Of a stretch of DNA of 13,478 nucleotides, positions 1-7,278 are shown piece after piece. Under the pieces are notes generated by a model. The model ran no database searches, had not been told where the DNA came from, and saw only the letters and a list, made by a program, of their open reading frames with translations. The translations under genes were made by a program, and so were the position numbers. This DNA is from Bacteroidota bacterium. GTDB taxonomy: Bacteria > Bacteroidota > Bacteroidia > Flavobacteriales > Flavobacteriaceae. Every line of letters starts with the position of its first letter. Within the stretch, counting starts at the first letter, position 1. Location of the stretch: assembly GCA_006227965.1 (NCBI GenBank), contig SBFL01000068.1:1-13478 (forward strand). The letters run 5' to 3'.

Positions 1-95
1 CTTGTACTGAATGTAGATGATGCGGATGCAGATCCGACCAATGAATTCAACACCGGTATCGGCTTTGATGGTGCGATTCTGACTGTGACCGATGG
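1..95 (+). repeat. Perfect 95-bp direct repeat, copy A
   Basis: Bases 1-95 are identical to 484-578. The copy begins at the window edge, so the full repeat may be longer upstream. The offset is 483 bp, exactly 161 codons, so both copies encode the same peptide, LVLNVDDADADP onward. Confidence 0.9.
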
Positions 96-594
96 TGGCG
101 GTGATCAAACCATTGATATCAGTGGGGTAAACACCGATGATCAAAATATCAGCGGATCAGGCCTCAGTGGTACGGACCTGACCATAGGTATAGAGGACGG
201 AACCAGCGAAATAGTTGATCTTTCCTCCCTGGATGAAAGCGTTGTTGGGGCCAATGACATTACGGTAACAGAAGCAGGTGGGGTCTACACGGTGGACTAT
301 GTGGATGGCGACAAGGATTCGACTAACGAATTCAATACTGGCATTAGCTTTGACGGCACAAACCTGACGGTAACAGACGCGGGAGGTGACCAGGCGGTTG
401 ATATCAGCAGTGTGAACACCGATGACCAGACTCTTGCCACGGATGGTACAGCGGGTAACATCAGCATCGAGGACGGCAATGCCCTTGTACTGAATGTAGA
501 TGATGCGGATGCAGATCCGACCAATGAATTCAACACCGGTATCGGCTTTGATGGTGCGATTCTGACTGTGACCGATGGGACATCAGTGGTGTAA
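1..594 (+). CDS. Repetitive surface protein (adhesin/fibre-like), middle part; 5' end outside window, stops at a frameshift
   Basis: The frame is open from base 1, so the gene begins upstream. It encodes 197 residues of Asp/Thr/Gly/Asn-rich beta-type repeats: units carrying TNEFNTGI, GFDGAILTVTD or FDGTNLTVTD, GGDQ, NTDDQ and IEDG recur with irregular spacing (TNEF-type motifs at codons starting 37, 322 and 520, i.e. 95 and 66 codons apart). There are no Cys residues and no membrane segment. Such repeats resemble stalks of large secreted surface proteins and phage-fibre-like proteins in Flavobacteriia; the binding target is unknown. The stop at 592-594 is not the natural end: the same protein continues in another frame from 579 (next entry). 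The true product is probably one long protein of which this is an internal part. Family-level role is inferred from composition and neighbours, not from a named domain. Confidence 0.7.
   Translation, partial: LVLNVDDADADPTNEFNTGIGFDGAILTVTDGGGDQTIDISGVNTDDQNISGSGLSGTDLTIGIEDGTSEIVDLSSLDESVVGANDITVTEAGGVYTVDYVDGDKDSTNEFNTGISFDGTNLTVTDAGGDQAVDISSVNTDDQTLATDGTAGNISIEDGNALVLNVDDADADPTNEFNTGIGFDGAILTVTDGTSVV
484..578 (+). repeat. Perfect 95-bp direct repeat, copy B
   Basis: Identical to 1-95. Identity ends exactly at the 578/579 deletion junction. The intervening paralogous unit (about 286-380) is clearly diverged at the DNA level, so the perfect identity of A and B suggests recent duplication or gene conversion. 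Confidence 0.9.
578..579 (+). other. Frameshift junction: 19-nt deletion relative to the paralogous repeat
   Basis: The copy at 91-120 reads gatgg, then 19 nt (96-114), then gatatcagtgg. The copy at 574-588 reads gatgg directly followed by gacatcagtgg. Restoring 19 nt puts both halves in one frame. As a check, the TNE motif codons at 520 and 720 are 200 nt apart, and 200 + 19 = 219 = 73 codons. Confidence 0.8.
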
Positions 595-1514
595 ACACCG
601 ACGATCAGGGACTGACCGGTGCGACACTGACAGGCACTTCCCTTCAGATAGATATCGAGGATGGAAGTTCAACAACTGTGGATTTAGCTACTTTGGTAGA
701 TGACGCCGATGCAGACCCGACCAATGAGATCCAGGACCTGAACCTGGCCACCAACACCCTGACGATCACAAACAATGCTTCTGCCACGCCAATTGATCTG
801 AGTCCTTACCTTGACAATACGGATGATCAGACGGCTGCAGAAGTGTCTTATGACAACCTGGCTTCTGGGTTGACAGCTACAAATACTCAGGCGGCCATAG
901 ATGAGCTTGCCGGTCTTACGGATGATGATGTCAGCGTTACCAATACGATCGCAGGAAATACCATTGCCACCATTAGTGAGCCTGGTATTGCGGCGGTAAA
1001 TATCAACGAAACCGTCACGACCCTTTCTACCCTTGATGGTGAGACCTATACCTATACCTCAGAGGCCAATGTCGGTACGAGCTTTGTTGGTACTGATGAC
1101 CAAACAGCGGCAGAAGTCAATCTGGTCTCTGCATCAGATTCGGACGGAGATGGGGTAAATGAAACGACTGTGGAGGAAGTGGTTACTGCCATTGCCCCGA
1201 TTACGGCCAAAGCCGCACGAATCTTTTATCCACCGTCGATTGCAATTGATGCCTCCACAAACGGCGTGGGCTTTACGGTCGACTTGTACCAGCAATACCT
1301 GGACCAGTTCGGAACACCCGCGGTATCCAGTCCCGGAGCTCCGGCTGCCGTCCCGACCTACGGGCCAACGGAATTGTATTACTATGTGACTTATGCCGAC
1401 CCTGGTGTATTCAGTGGGATGAGTATCGATGCCAATGGGGTACTGACTTATAACATCATCGGTCAGCCTTCGGATTACAACTCCCTGATCAATGTGGTAT
1501 TTGTAGTAAAATAA
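579..1514 (+). CDS. C-terminal part of the same repetitive surface protein, displaced into another frame
   Basis: Reading from 579 resumes the repeat in register (ISGVNTDDQ, then IEDG, DDADADPTNE, DDQTAAEV twice), so this is the continuation of the upstream reading frame after a 19-nt loss. The first possible start codon, a GTG at 678, is an ordinary Val inside a repeat, so an independent gene is unlikely; if the frameshift is real this part is probably untranslated. A segment around 847-906 (LASGLTATNTQAAIDEL) resembles repeats seen in tail-fibre-like and flavobacterial surface proteins. The last ~100 residues (1212-1511, from ARIFYPPSIAID to INVVFVVK) are non-repetitive, aromatic-rich and look like a folded terminal domain. 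It is not a type A or CHU_C type IX sorting domain that I recognise. The next gene starts 21 nt downstream, suggesting one operon. Confidence 0.6.
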   Translation, partial: DISGVNTDDQGLTGATLTGTSLQIDIEDGSSTTVDLATLVDDADADPTNEIQDLNLATNTLTITNNASATPIDLSPYLDNTDDQTAAEVSYDNLASGLTATNTQAAIDELAGLTDDDVSVTNTIAGNTIATISEPGIAAVNINETVTTLSTLDGETYTYTSEANVGTSFVGTDDQTAAEVNLVSASDSDGDGVNETTVEEVVTAIAPITAKAARIFYPPSIAIDASTNGVGFTVDLYQQYLDQFGTPAVSSPGAPAAVPTYGPTELYYYVTYADPGVFSGMSIDANGVLTYNIIGQPSDYNSLINVVFVVK

Positions 1515-1535
1515 GGGAATCCCAGATCTGAATCC

Positions 1536-3548
1536 TTGAAAAAGAACCTTCAACATAGCACATTTCTGGCCATTTTAGGCCTGTTCCTTCTTGGAAGCTT
1601 TAACGCCAGGGCTCAATTCCTGCTTCAGGCGCCAAATGGTGGGGATGAAACCAATTACAGATGGTATGAGGCTTCGGACCCCACTAATGTTATCGGTACG
1701 GACTTTTTTTATGAGGCTACCCAGCCCGGGGTTTACTTTGCCACCTATGACGGCACCCTTTGCGGCTCCAACGCTTCGACCTATTTCATCCTAACCGATT
1801 GCAACAGCCCGGACAACCAGGTAACCCTTGACATATCTGCCAATGTTACGGGGGCGGCAACGGTAAGCTGGAGTCCCGCCATAAGCGGGGACCCGCTCCG
1901 GCCGCAAGTGATTGCCACGGAAACCGTGGTCACCTACACGGCCACCCTTACCAAGGCTGGCAACAGCATGGACCTGCCATCCTTTACAGTGGTTTGCATG
2001 CAGCAGGCTGCTGAACTGGTGGATGACCTGATCGCTCTGGATGAGGATACTTCTGTGGTGGTGCCTATTTACGACAACGACCCGTACCTTCCGCAAAGCG
2101 GCAACCTGAGCAGTTCGGATCCGGCCAATGGAACGGTTACCATTGATGACAACGGTACGCCGAACGACCCTACAGATGACATCCTGACCTATATTCCCGA
2201 TCCGGATTTTAACGGTACGGACACTTTCGATTATACGGTCTGTAATACGGCAGGAGATTGCAGTACAGCTACGGTCACGGTAGAGGTTCTTCCCATTGTG
2301 GACGCCATAGATGACGCTATAGCCACTCTGGAGGACACCCCCATTACAATTGACATACTTGCCAATGACAATGATATCCCGACTTCGGGCACTCTTACCC
2401 TGACGGACCCGTCAGACGGAACCGCGGTTATTGATGAAGGCGGAACCCCGGACGATCCATCAGATGACACGGTGGTATATACCCCCTCACTGAATTTCAA
2501 TGGAACGGATAGCTTTACCTACACCCTCTGCGACGATGCCGGGAACTGCAGCACGGCGACCGTTACAATTGTAGTGCAGCCTGTGGATGATGAAATCGAC
2601 AGCGATGACGACGGAATTGTGGATGCCTTTGAAGACCTGAACCTGGATGGGGACGGGGATCCTGCGACGAACCCAACGGATACCGATGGAGACGGGTTCC
2701 CGGATTATCTGGATATCGACGCTGACAACGATGGAATCCCGGATAATGTGGAAGGCCAGTCCACCTTTGGGTATATCTCGCCTTCCCTGGTGGATGCCAA
2801 CGGAAACGGTCTGGACGACGCCTATGAACAGGATGGGGCCCTGGGTATCGTGCCTGAGGATACAGACGGGGATGGAATCCCGGATTATGTGGATCCGGAC
2901 AGTGACAACGATGGGGTGCCGGACGCGGTCGAGGGACATGACTGGGATCTGGATGGAATCCCGGAAGTAGTCCTGATAGGATCCGACAAGGACAATGATG
3001 GACTTGATGACGGCTATGAAGGGGAAATCGTAATAGAAAAGGATGTCAACGATGAGATTGATAACCCGATGACCGATCTTCCGAATACCGATTCGGAAGG
3101 GGAGCCGGATTACAGGGATATAGATGATGACGGGGATTCTATAAATACCCGGGATGAAGATCTGAACTCAGACGGGGATTACCGAAATGAAGACACCGAT
3201 GGTGATGGGGTCCCGGATTACCTGGATCCTGACAGCGGAGTCAAAGACCTTGTGGTCTACAATGCTGTGACGCCAAACGGGGATGGCTCTCACGATGTTC
3301 TTACGATCGAAAACATAGAGAATTACCCCAACAACAGTATCCGGATCTATAACCGCTGGGGAGTGCTGGTATTCAGTACCCGGAGTTACAATTTACAGGG
3401 CAATGTTTTTGACGGGACTTCCCAGGGTCGGGCTACCATTGCCCAGGATAATAAGCTACCGGCCGGCACCTATTTTTACATCCTGGAGTTTGAGGCGAGG
3501 GATGGCGTTATGCATCAACAATCCGGATACCTGTATCTAAACCGATAG
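1536..3548 (+). CDS. Secreted cadherin-like/TSP3-repeat protein with CHU_C (type B) type IX secretion sorting domain
   Basis: A 670-aa cell-surface or secreted protein. The TTG start is chosen because it gives a complete signal peptide (MKKNLQ, a hydrophobic core, cleavage near ARA|Q at residue 26). Residues ~27-160 are Ig-like with several Cys. Two tandem cadherin-like domains follow at ~162-252 and ~254-348, each with a DE/LEDT start, a DNDP or NDND motif and an FNGTD-F-YT-C end. Residues ~350-570 are an Asp-rich thrombospondin type 3-like stalk ([47 protein letters not shown]), expected to bind calcium. Residues ~571-670 are the gliding-motility-associated C-terminal domain ([33 protein letters not shown]), which directs export through the type IX secretion system. 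The porP/sprF-like gene starts 4 nt downstream, matching the known dependence of type B cargo on a SprF-like partner. Its ligand is unknown. Confidence 0.93.
   Translation: MKKNLQHSTFLAILGLFLLGSFNARAQFLLQAPNGGDETNYRWYEASDPTNVIGTDFFYEATQPGVYFATYDGTLCGSNASTYFILTDCNSPDNQVTLDISANVTGAATVSWSPAISGDPLRPQVIATETVVTYTATLTKAGNSMDLPSFTVVCMQQAAELVDDLIALDEDTSVVVPIYDNDPYLPQSGNLSSSDPANGTVTIDDNGTPNDPTDDILTYIPDPDFNGTDTFDYTVCNTAGDCSTATVTVEVLPIVDAIDDAIATLEDTPITIDILANDNDIPTSGTLTLTDPSDGTAVIDEGGTPDDPSDDTVVYTPSLNFNGTDSFTYTLCDDAGNCSTATVTIVVQPVDDEIDSDDDGIVDAFEDLNLDGDGDPATNPTDTDGDGFPDYLDIDADNDGIPDNVEGQSTFGYISPSLVDANGNGLDDAYEQDGALGIVPEDTDGDGIPDYVDPDSDNDGVPDAVEGHDWDLDGIPEVVLIGSDKDNDGLDDGYEGEIVIEKDVNDEIDNPMTDLPNTDSEGEPDYRDIDDDGDSINTRDEDLNSDGDYRNEDTDGDGVPDYLDPDSGVKDLVVYNAVTPNGDGSHDVLTIENIENYPNNSIRIYNRWGVLVFSTRSYNLQGNVFDGTSQGRATIAQDNKLPAGTYFYILEFEARDGVMHQQSGYLYLNR
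2583..3240 (+). repeat. Asp-rich TSP3-like calcium-binding repeat tract
   Basis: The DNA-level core gatggaatcccgga or close variants (such as gatggggtcccggatta) recurs at about 2689, 2729, 2873, 2951 and 3200, encoding D-G-x-P-D turns within D-x-D-x-D-G motifs. Spacing is irregular, as is usual for these stalks. Confidence 0.8.
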
Positions 3549-3552
3549 TACC

Positions 3553-4512
3553 ATGCGACAAATCTTCATCTCACTCTTCAGAAAGGTTTTCATCCCATGC
3601 GGTATGGTACTTTTTTCACTTATTGCTGCGGTTGACCTGCATGCGCAACAGGATGCCCAGTATACACAGTACATGTACAATACCGTCAGTGTGAACCCGG
3701 GATATGCGGGGTCCAGGGGGAATCTCAGTATTGCCGCACTGCACCGTTCCCAGTGGCTGGGTCTAGAGGGGGCTCCGAAGACCCAAACCCTCAACATACA
3801 CAGCCCAATAGGTTACAGGGGGGTCGGGTTGGGGCTTTCTGTTGTTAATGATCAGATTGGCCCTACCTCCGAGACCTATTTTGACGCAGACTTTTCGTAT
3901 ACCATCAACCTGGCCGCCGAGCAACGCCTTAGCTTTGGCCTGAAGGGAAGTGTACACCTGCTGGACATACGTTTTTCGGAACTCACCACAGACCCCAACA
4001 ACCCCGACGCTACTTTGCAGCAGGACATTCAAAACCGGCTTTCACCCAATGTAGGGGCAGGGGTTTACTACCATACAGAGTCCTTTTATGCAGGTCTTTC
4101 GGTCCCGCGCATCCTGGAAACAACCCACTTTGAAGAGTCTTCGCTCTCCACTGCCAAAGAGCGCATGAACTTTTACTTAATCACAGGGTATGTTTGGGAT
4201 TTCCACCCCATGTGGAAATTCAAGCCCACCCTGCTCACTAAAATGACCCTTGGTGCCCCTTTACAGGTGGATGTTTCGGCCAACTTCATGTACAATGAGA
4301 GGTTTATAATGGGAGCTGCCTACAGATGGGATGCCGCCCTGAGCGCCATGGTGGGATTCCATATTTCGCCCGCGTTCCTCATAGGATTGTCATATGACAG
4401 GGAAACTACCGAATTGGGTGCTGCCATGTATAATGACGGATCTTTTGAGGTCATCCTCCGGTATGATTTTATCCGGACCATTGGGAATATAAAGTCCCCC
4501 AGGTTCTTCTAA
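3553..4512 (+). CDS. PorP/SprF family type IX secretion outer-membrane protein
   Basis: A 319-aa outer-membrane protein. Its signal peptide is long (residues 1-31, ending LHA|QQ), and the mature protein starts with the family hallmark QDAQYTQYMYN, then VNPGYAGSRG and LHRSQWLGLEGAPKTQ. The remainder alternates beta-strand-like segments (GVGLGLSVVNDQIG, YFDADFSYTINL, LSFGLKGSV, PTLLTKMTLGAPLQVDVSANF) expected of a membrane barrel, ending in LRYDFIRTIGNIKSPRFF. In Flavobacterium johnsoniae SprF is needed for secretion or attachment of the adhesin SprB. Many type B-CTD proteins have a linked SprF-like gene, and this one follows the CHU_C gene by 4 nt. I infer that it serves that neighbour, and perhaps the repeat protein upstream. 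Length is normal for the family. A Met at residue 18 would remove the basic N-region, so the first ATG is preferred. Confidence 0.93.
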   Translation: MRQIFISLFRKVFIPCGMVLFSLIAAVDLHAQQDAQYTQYMYNTVSVNPGYAGSRGNLSIAALHRSQWLGLEGAPKTQTLNIHSPIGYRGVGLGLSVVNDQIGPTSETYFDADFSYTINLAAEQRLSFGLKGSVHLLDIRFSELTTDPNNPDATLQQDIQNRLSPNVGAGVYYHTESFYAGLSVPRILETTHFEESSLSTAKERMNFYLITGYVWDFHPMWKFKPTLLTKMTLGAPLQVDVSANFMYNERFIMGAAYRWDAALSAMVGFHISPAFLIGLSYDRETTELGAAMYNDGSFEVILRYDFIRTIGNIKSPRFF

Positions 4513-4569
4513 CGCCTGCCCTTCATTAATTTTTAGGAATCCCTTAACCCATTTCTTGGCCAAAGGCTG

Positions 4570-4577
4570 TACTTTTG
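4570..4577 (+). promoter_or_regulatory. Bacteroidota -7 promoter box (TACTTTTG) for the idi operon
   Basis: Exact match to TAnnTTTG, following a 69-nt gap after the PorP/SprF stop. No convincing TTG -33 box lies 17-23 nt upstream. The box ends only 4 nt before the GTG start of idi, so the message may be leaderless. The decamer tgtacttttg (4568-4577) recurs exactly at 6978-6987 before another gene. Confidence 0.5.
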
Positions 4578-4581
4578 GGTT

Positions 4582-5118
4582 GTGAGAGAAGAAGAAGTCA
4601 TCCTGGTAACCCCCGAAGACCAGGTCATCGGGACCATGCCAAAACTGGAAGCCCATGAAAAGGCAGAATTGCACCGGGCCTTTTCCGTCTTTGTTTTAAA
4701 TGAGCGAGGGGAGACCCTGCTGCAGCAACGGGCAGCCCATAAATACCACTCCCCCCTGTTATGGACCAACACCTGTTGCAGCCATCAGCGACTGGGGGAA
4801 ACAAACGTGGAAGCAGGCAGACGGAGGCTCATGGAGGAAATGGGCTTTGAAACCGATTTACGGGAGTTGTTTTCTTTTATCTACATGGCTCCGTTTGACA
4901 ATGGTCTCACGGAACATGAACTCGACCATGTCCTGTTGGGGTACTTCTCGGGAAGCCCTGATATAAACCCGGAAGAGGTAGCCGCCTGGAAGTGGATGGG
5001 GCTTGACGAGATCCGCCGGGATCTGGCGGATTTCCCGGAGAAATACACTGCCTGGTTCCGGATTATCTTCAATAGATTCTATGACCATATCCGCAAAAAC
5101 GAAGATAAGGCCTCATGA
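4582..5118 (+). CDS. idi: Isopentenyl-diphosphate delta-isomerase, type 1
   Basis: Interconverts isopentenyl and dimethylallyl diphosphate in cytosolic isoprenoid synthesis (quinones, carotenoids, undecaprenyl carrier). The 178-aa Nudix-fold protein is the usual size. Visible active-site residues by comparison with E. coli Idi are metal ligands H25, H31, H68, E111 and E113, catalytic Cys66 in TNTCCSH, and a Nudix-like LMEEMGF helix at 83-89. Residue 69 is Gln where most family members have Pro (SHQ rather than SHP). The GTG start is chosen because the next ATG (4636) would delete the conserved first strand (EEEVILVTPEDQVIGT), and no ATG lies upstream in frame. It overlaps queD by 4 nt (atga), so translation is probably coupled. 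First gene of a four-gene operon. Confidence 0.95.
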   Translation: MREEEVILVTPEDQVIGTMPKLEAHEKAELHRAFSVFVLNERGETLLQQRAAHKYHSPLLWTNTCCSHQRLGETNVEAGRRRLMEEMGFETDLRELFSFIYMAPFDNGLTEHELDHVLLGYFSGSPDINPEEVAAWKWMGLDEIRRDLADFPEKYTAWFRIIFNRFYDHIRKNEDKAS

Positions 5119-5525
5119 AAGTAAAAGTCAGCAGAAAGGCGCACTTCAATGCCGCCCATCGACTCTACCGGCCTGATTGGGATGACCAGGCCAACACCGA
5201 TGTATTCGGGAAATGCAGTAATCCGCATTTTCACGGACATAATTACGAACTTATCGTTAGCGTTACCGGGCCGATAGATCCGCAGACTGGTTTCGTCATG
5301 GATATGAAGGACCTGAAGGATCTGATCCGCAGCGAAGTGGAAGATGCGTTTGACCACAAGAACCTCAATGAACAGGTCCCTGAATTCCGCAACCTGAACC
5401 CTACCGCAGAAAATATTGCCGTGGTCATCTGGAATAAACTCAGACCGCATCTCAGCCAAGACCTCGACTTGGAGGTGAAGTTGTTTGAGACCCCACGGAA
5501 TTTTGTAACCTATACAGGAAATTAG
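5115..5525 (+). CDS. queD: 6-carboxytetrahydropterin synthase / 6-pyruvoyl-tetrahydropterin synthase family (QueD)
   Basis: A 136-aa T-fold enzyme, full length for the family. Zinc ligands are visible as H15 (FNAAHRL) and H40/H42 (PHFHGHNY). The presumed catalytic Cys34 lies in GKCSN, the Asp80-His81 pair in FDHKNLN, and a substrate-anchoring Glu in LFETPRNFVTY near the C-terminus. QueD converts dihydroneopterin triphosphate to 6-carboxytetrahydropterin in the queuosine/7-deazaguanine pathway. Related PTPS enzymes make tetrahydrobiopterin precursors, and the sequence alone cannot fully separate the two. No other queuosine gene lies in the window. The start overlaps the idi stop (atga), and the peroxiredoxin ATG follows the stop with no gap. 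Confidence 0.92.
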   Translation: MKVKVSRKAHFNAAHRLYRPDWDDQANTDVFGKCSNPHFHGHNYELIVSVTGPIDPQTGFVMDMKDLKDLIRSEVEDAFDHKNLNEQVPEFRNLNPTAENIAVVIWNKLRPHLSQDLDLEVKLFETPRNFVTYTGN

Positions 5526-5978
5526 ATGGGACTGCCTGCAGGAAGTACCATGCCGGAATTTTCCCTGAAAGACCAGGACGGGATCTGGTTCCACAGCGGT
5601 GAACACGTGGGAAAGAAGCCCCTGGTGATCTTTTTTTACCCGAAGGATTTTACTCCGGGATGTACTGCGGAGGCATGTTCATTCAGGGATCATTATGAGG
5701 ATTTTACCGATGCCGGGGCCCTGGTTATCGGAATAAGTTCGGATTCCCAGGTTTCCCATCATAGTTTTGCCCTTAAACACCGGTTACCCTATGTATTGCT
5801 CAGCGATACGAGGAAAGAAGTACGCCGTAAATTCAGGGTGGCGAACCGGATGCTGAACCTGCTCCCGGGCAGGGAAACCTTCGTAGTGGATAGGTCAGGC
5901 AAAATAGTCATGTCCTTTGATGGAGTGCGGGCATCCGGGCATGTGAGCAGTGCACTCAGGGCCCTTGAAAAAGTATAA
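5526..5978 (+). CDS. bcp: Peroxiredoxin, BCP/PrxQ type (thiol peroxidase)
   Basis: A 150-aa cytosolic thioredoxin-fold peroxidase that reduces hydrogen peroxide and organic hydroperoxides. The active-site motif FYPKDFTPGCTAEAC gives peroxidatic Cys46 and a second Cys51 five residues later, the PrxQ/BCP arrangement in which Cys51 resolves through an intramolecular disulphide. Thr43 and Pro44 of the catalytic pocket are present, as is the GRETFVVDRSGKI segment with a conserved Arg. The N-terminal AGSTMPEFSLKDQDG is typical and there is no signal peptide. The ATG directly abuts the queD stop and manA begins 4 nt after this stop, so it is clearly in the operon. The reductant is presumably thioredoxin. 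Confidence 0.93.
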   Translation: MGLPAGSTMPEFSLKDQDGIWFHSGEHVGKKPLVIFFYPKDFTPGCTAEACSFRDHYEDFTDAGALVIGISSDSQVSHHSFALKHRLPYVLLSDTRKEVRRKFRVANRMLNLLPGRETFVVDRSGKIVMSFDGVRASGHVSSALRALEKV

Positions 5979-5982
5979 CCTA

Positions 5983-6951
5983 ATGGAGCTCTATCCGCTT
6001 AAATTCACCCCCATTTTAAAAGAACGCCTCTGGGGGGGTACCCGTCTGGGAACGGATCTTGACAAACCTGTCCAAGGAGACCGGGTGGGGGAAAGCTGGG
6101 AGCTCTCAGGAGTGCCCGGGGATGTTTCGGTAGTAGCCAACGGCCCGTACCGCGGAAGGACCCTTGAAGAACTGATCGCAGCCTACCCCAAGGCATTATT
6201 GGGGAATGCAGTCCTGGCAAGGTTTGGAACCGACTTTCCCATCCTAATCAAATTTATAGATGCCCGTGAGGATCTTTCCATACAGTTACACCCCGGGGAC
6301 GAACTTGCCCGAAAACGACACAGCTCCTTCGGAAAAACAGAGATGTGGTACATCATGGGGGCGGATCCGGGATCCGAATTGATCATAGGGTTCAACCGGG
6401 ATGTCAGCAGGAAAGAATACCAGGAAGCCCTTGATTCAGGAAGGCTACTTGAATTACTGAATTATGAGCCGGTGGGGGAAGGAGATACGTTTTTCATCAA
6501 CAGCGGCAAGATACACGCCATAGGAGGCGGGATCCTCCTGGCAGAGATACAGCAGAGTTCTGATGTAACGTACCGCGTATATGATTTCGACAGAAGGGAT
6601 GCCGGCGGAAATCTGAGGGAACTTCATACAGACATGGCCCTTGATGCCATGGATTATAATAAACGGGACGACTTCCGGATTGATTACAACAGGAAAAAGA
6701 ACAGGGAAAACACAATGGTTGACAGCGCTTATTTCAGGACGTCCTACCTGGAGCTCGATACTTCCCTGACACGTGAATTTCATTCACAGGAATCCTTCAG
6801 GGCCTATGTATGTGTGGGGGGGAGCGCAAGTTTGGAATTGGGGACGCACTCCGTACCGATCCAGAGAGGCGAGACCGTCCTGGTTCCAGCCGCAGCTGCC
6901 GGGCTCCGGATTGTAACCGGGAAGTGCCGGTTACTGGAAGTTACCCTGTAA
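5983..6951 (+). CDS. manA: Mannose-6-phosphate isomerase, class I (short form)
   Basis: Interconverts fructose 6-phosphate and mannose 6-phosphate, supplying GDP-mannose for glycans. The 322-aa length matches the compact ManA type of Bacillus. Zinc ligands are visible as Q101 and H103 (SIQLHPGD), E120 (KTEMWYI) and H178 (GKIHAIG). The N-terminal YPLKFTPILKERLWGG and GESWELSG motifs are classic, and a second cupin-like half follows (SFRAYVCVGGSASLELG ... GETVLVPAAA). The frame extends up to an in-frame GTG at 5950, but the ATG at 5983 begins the conserved N-terminus and avoids overlapping the peroxiredoxin, so it is preferred. Last gene of the operon. Confidence 0.95.
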   Translation: MELYPLKFTPILKERLWGGTRLGTDLDKPVQGDRVGESWELSGVPGDVSVVANGPYRGRTLEELIAAYPKALLGNAVLARFGTDFPILIKFIDAREDLSIQLHPGDELARKRHSSFGKTEMWYIMGADPGSELIIGFNRDVSRKEYQEALDSGRLLELLNYEPVGEGDTFFINSGKIHAIGGGILLAEIQQSSDVTYRVYDFDRRDAGGNLRELHTDMALDAMDYNKRDDFRIDYNRKKNRENTMVDSAYFRTSYLELDTSLTREFHSQESFRAYVCVGGSASLELGTHSVPIQRGETVLVPAAAAGLRIVTGKCRLLEVTL

Positions 6952-6979
6952 GAATTCTCCCTGTCTTCCCGGGATGTTG

Positions 6980-6987
6980 TACTTTTG
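6980..6987 (+). promoter_or_regulatory. Bacteroidota -7 promoter box (TACTTTTG) for the 89-aa gene
   Basis: Exact TAnnTTTG match, 16 nt before the ATG at 7004, in the 52-nt gap after manA. A clear -33 box is not seen. Its presence supports 7004 rather than the in-frame ATG at 6974, which lies upstream of the box. Confidence 0.5.
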
Positions 6988-7003
6988 TCCGAAAACAAAA
7001 TCA

Positions 7004-7273
7004 ATGGCGAGCATACGTGACCTTAAGAAAGACATCAACAATGTGCTGGGGGATATTATTGAGGCGGTCTATATTGTAGAAGGCAGCCAGCAAATGGAAG
7101 GTTCCAAGGAAGGAACTGCCATCATTGACAAAGCTATCGACACCTTCGATGCCCTTATTGCCAAAGTAAACCAAAAGGAGGTACCTGACAGAAAGGCCCA
7201 TTTCAAAGAGGTCCGGGCTTCCCTCGAAAAAGAGGCCACCGGCCTTGTCGGGCGAATCAACAAATTGGGGTAA
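7004..7273 (+). CDS. Small conserved-looking protein of unknown function (89 aa)
   Basis: Starts MASIRDLKKDINNVLGDII. It is a charged, Lys/Glu/Asp-rich, mostly alpha-helical protein without signal peptide, Cys or membrane segment. Heptad-like spacing of Ile/Val/Leu suggests two or three helices forming a small bundle. The layout (LKKDINNVLGDIIEAV, AIIDKAIDTFDALIAKVN, HFKEVRASLEKE) resembles small uncharacterised proteins of Flavobacteriaceae, but I cannot name a family. An upstream in-frame ATG (6974) would add ten residues, MLYFCPKTKS, encoded by the promoter box, so 7004 is preferred. It converges with the next gene, with 5 nt between the stops and no visible terminator hairpin. Confidence 0.8.
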   Translation: MASIRDLKKDINNVLGDIIEAVYIVEGSQQMEGSKEGTAIIDKAIDTFDALIAKVNQKEVPDRKAHFKEVRASLEKEATGLVGRINKLG

Positions 7274-7278
7274 TTGCC

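Noticed and set aside
1..578. Direct repeats considered as a mobile element or CRISPR array
   Set aside because: The repeats are in-frame protein-coding units with codon-multiple spacing; there are no short uniform spacers, terminal inverted repeats or transposase.
678..1514. Independent gene starting at the GTG at 678
   Set aside because: This GTG is a Val inside a repeat unit, the coding register begins earlier at 579, and there is no signal peptide; it is the displaced end of the upstream gene.
4484..4499. Possible terminator hairpin at the end of the PorP/SprF gene (ggga ... tccc)
   Set aside because: Only a 4-bp stem inside the coding sequence, with no following T-run.
5950..5982. Longer manA with a GTG start at 5950
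   Set aside because: It would overlap the peroxiredoxin and add 11 residues not expected in the family; the ATG at 5983 begins the conserved N-terminus.
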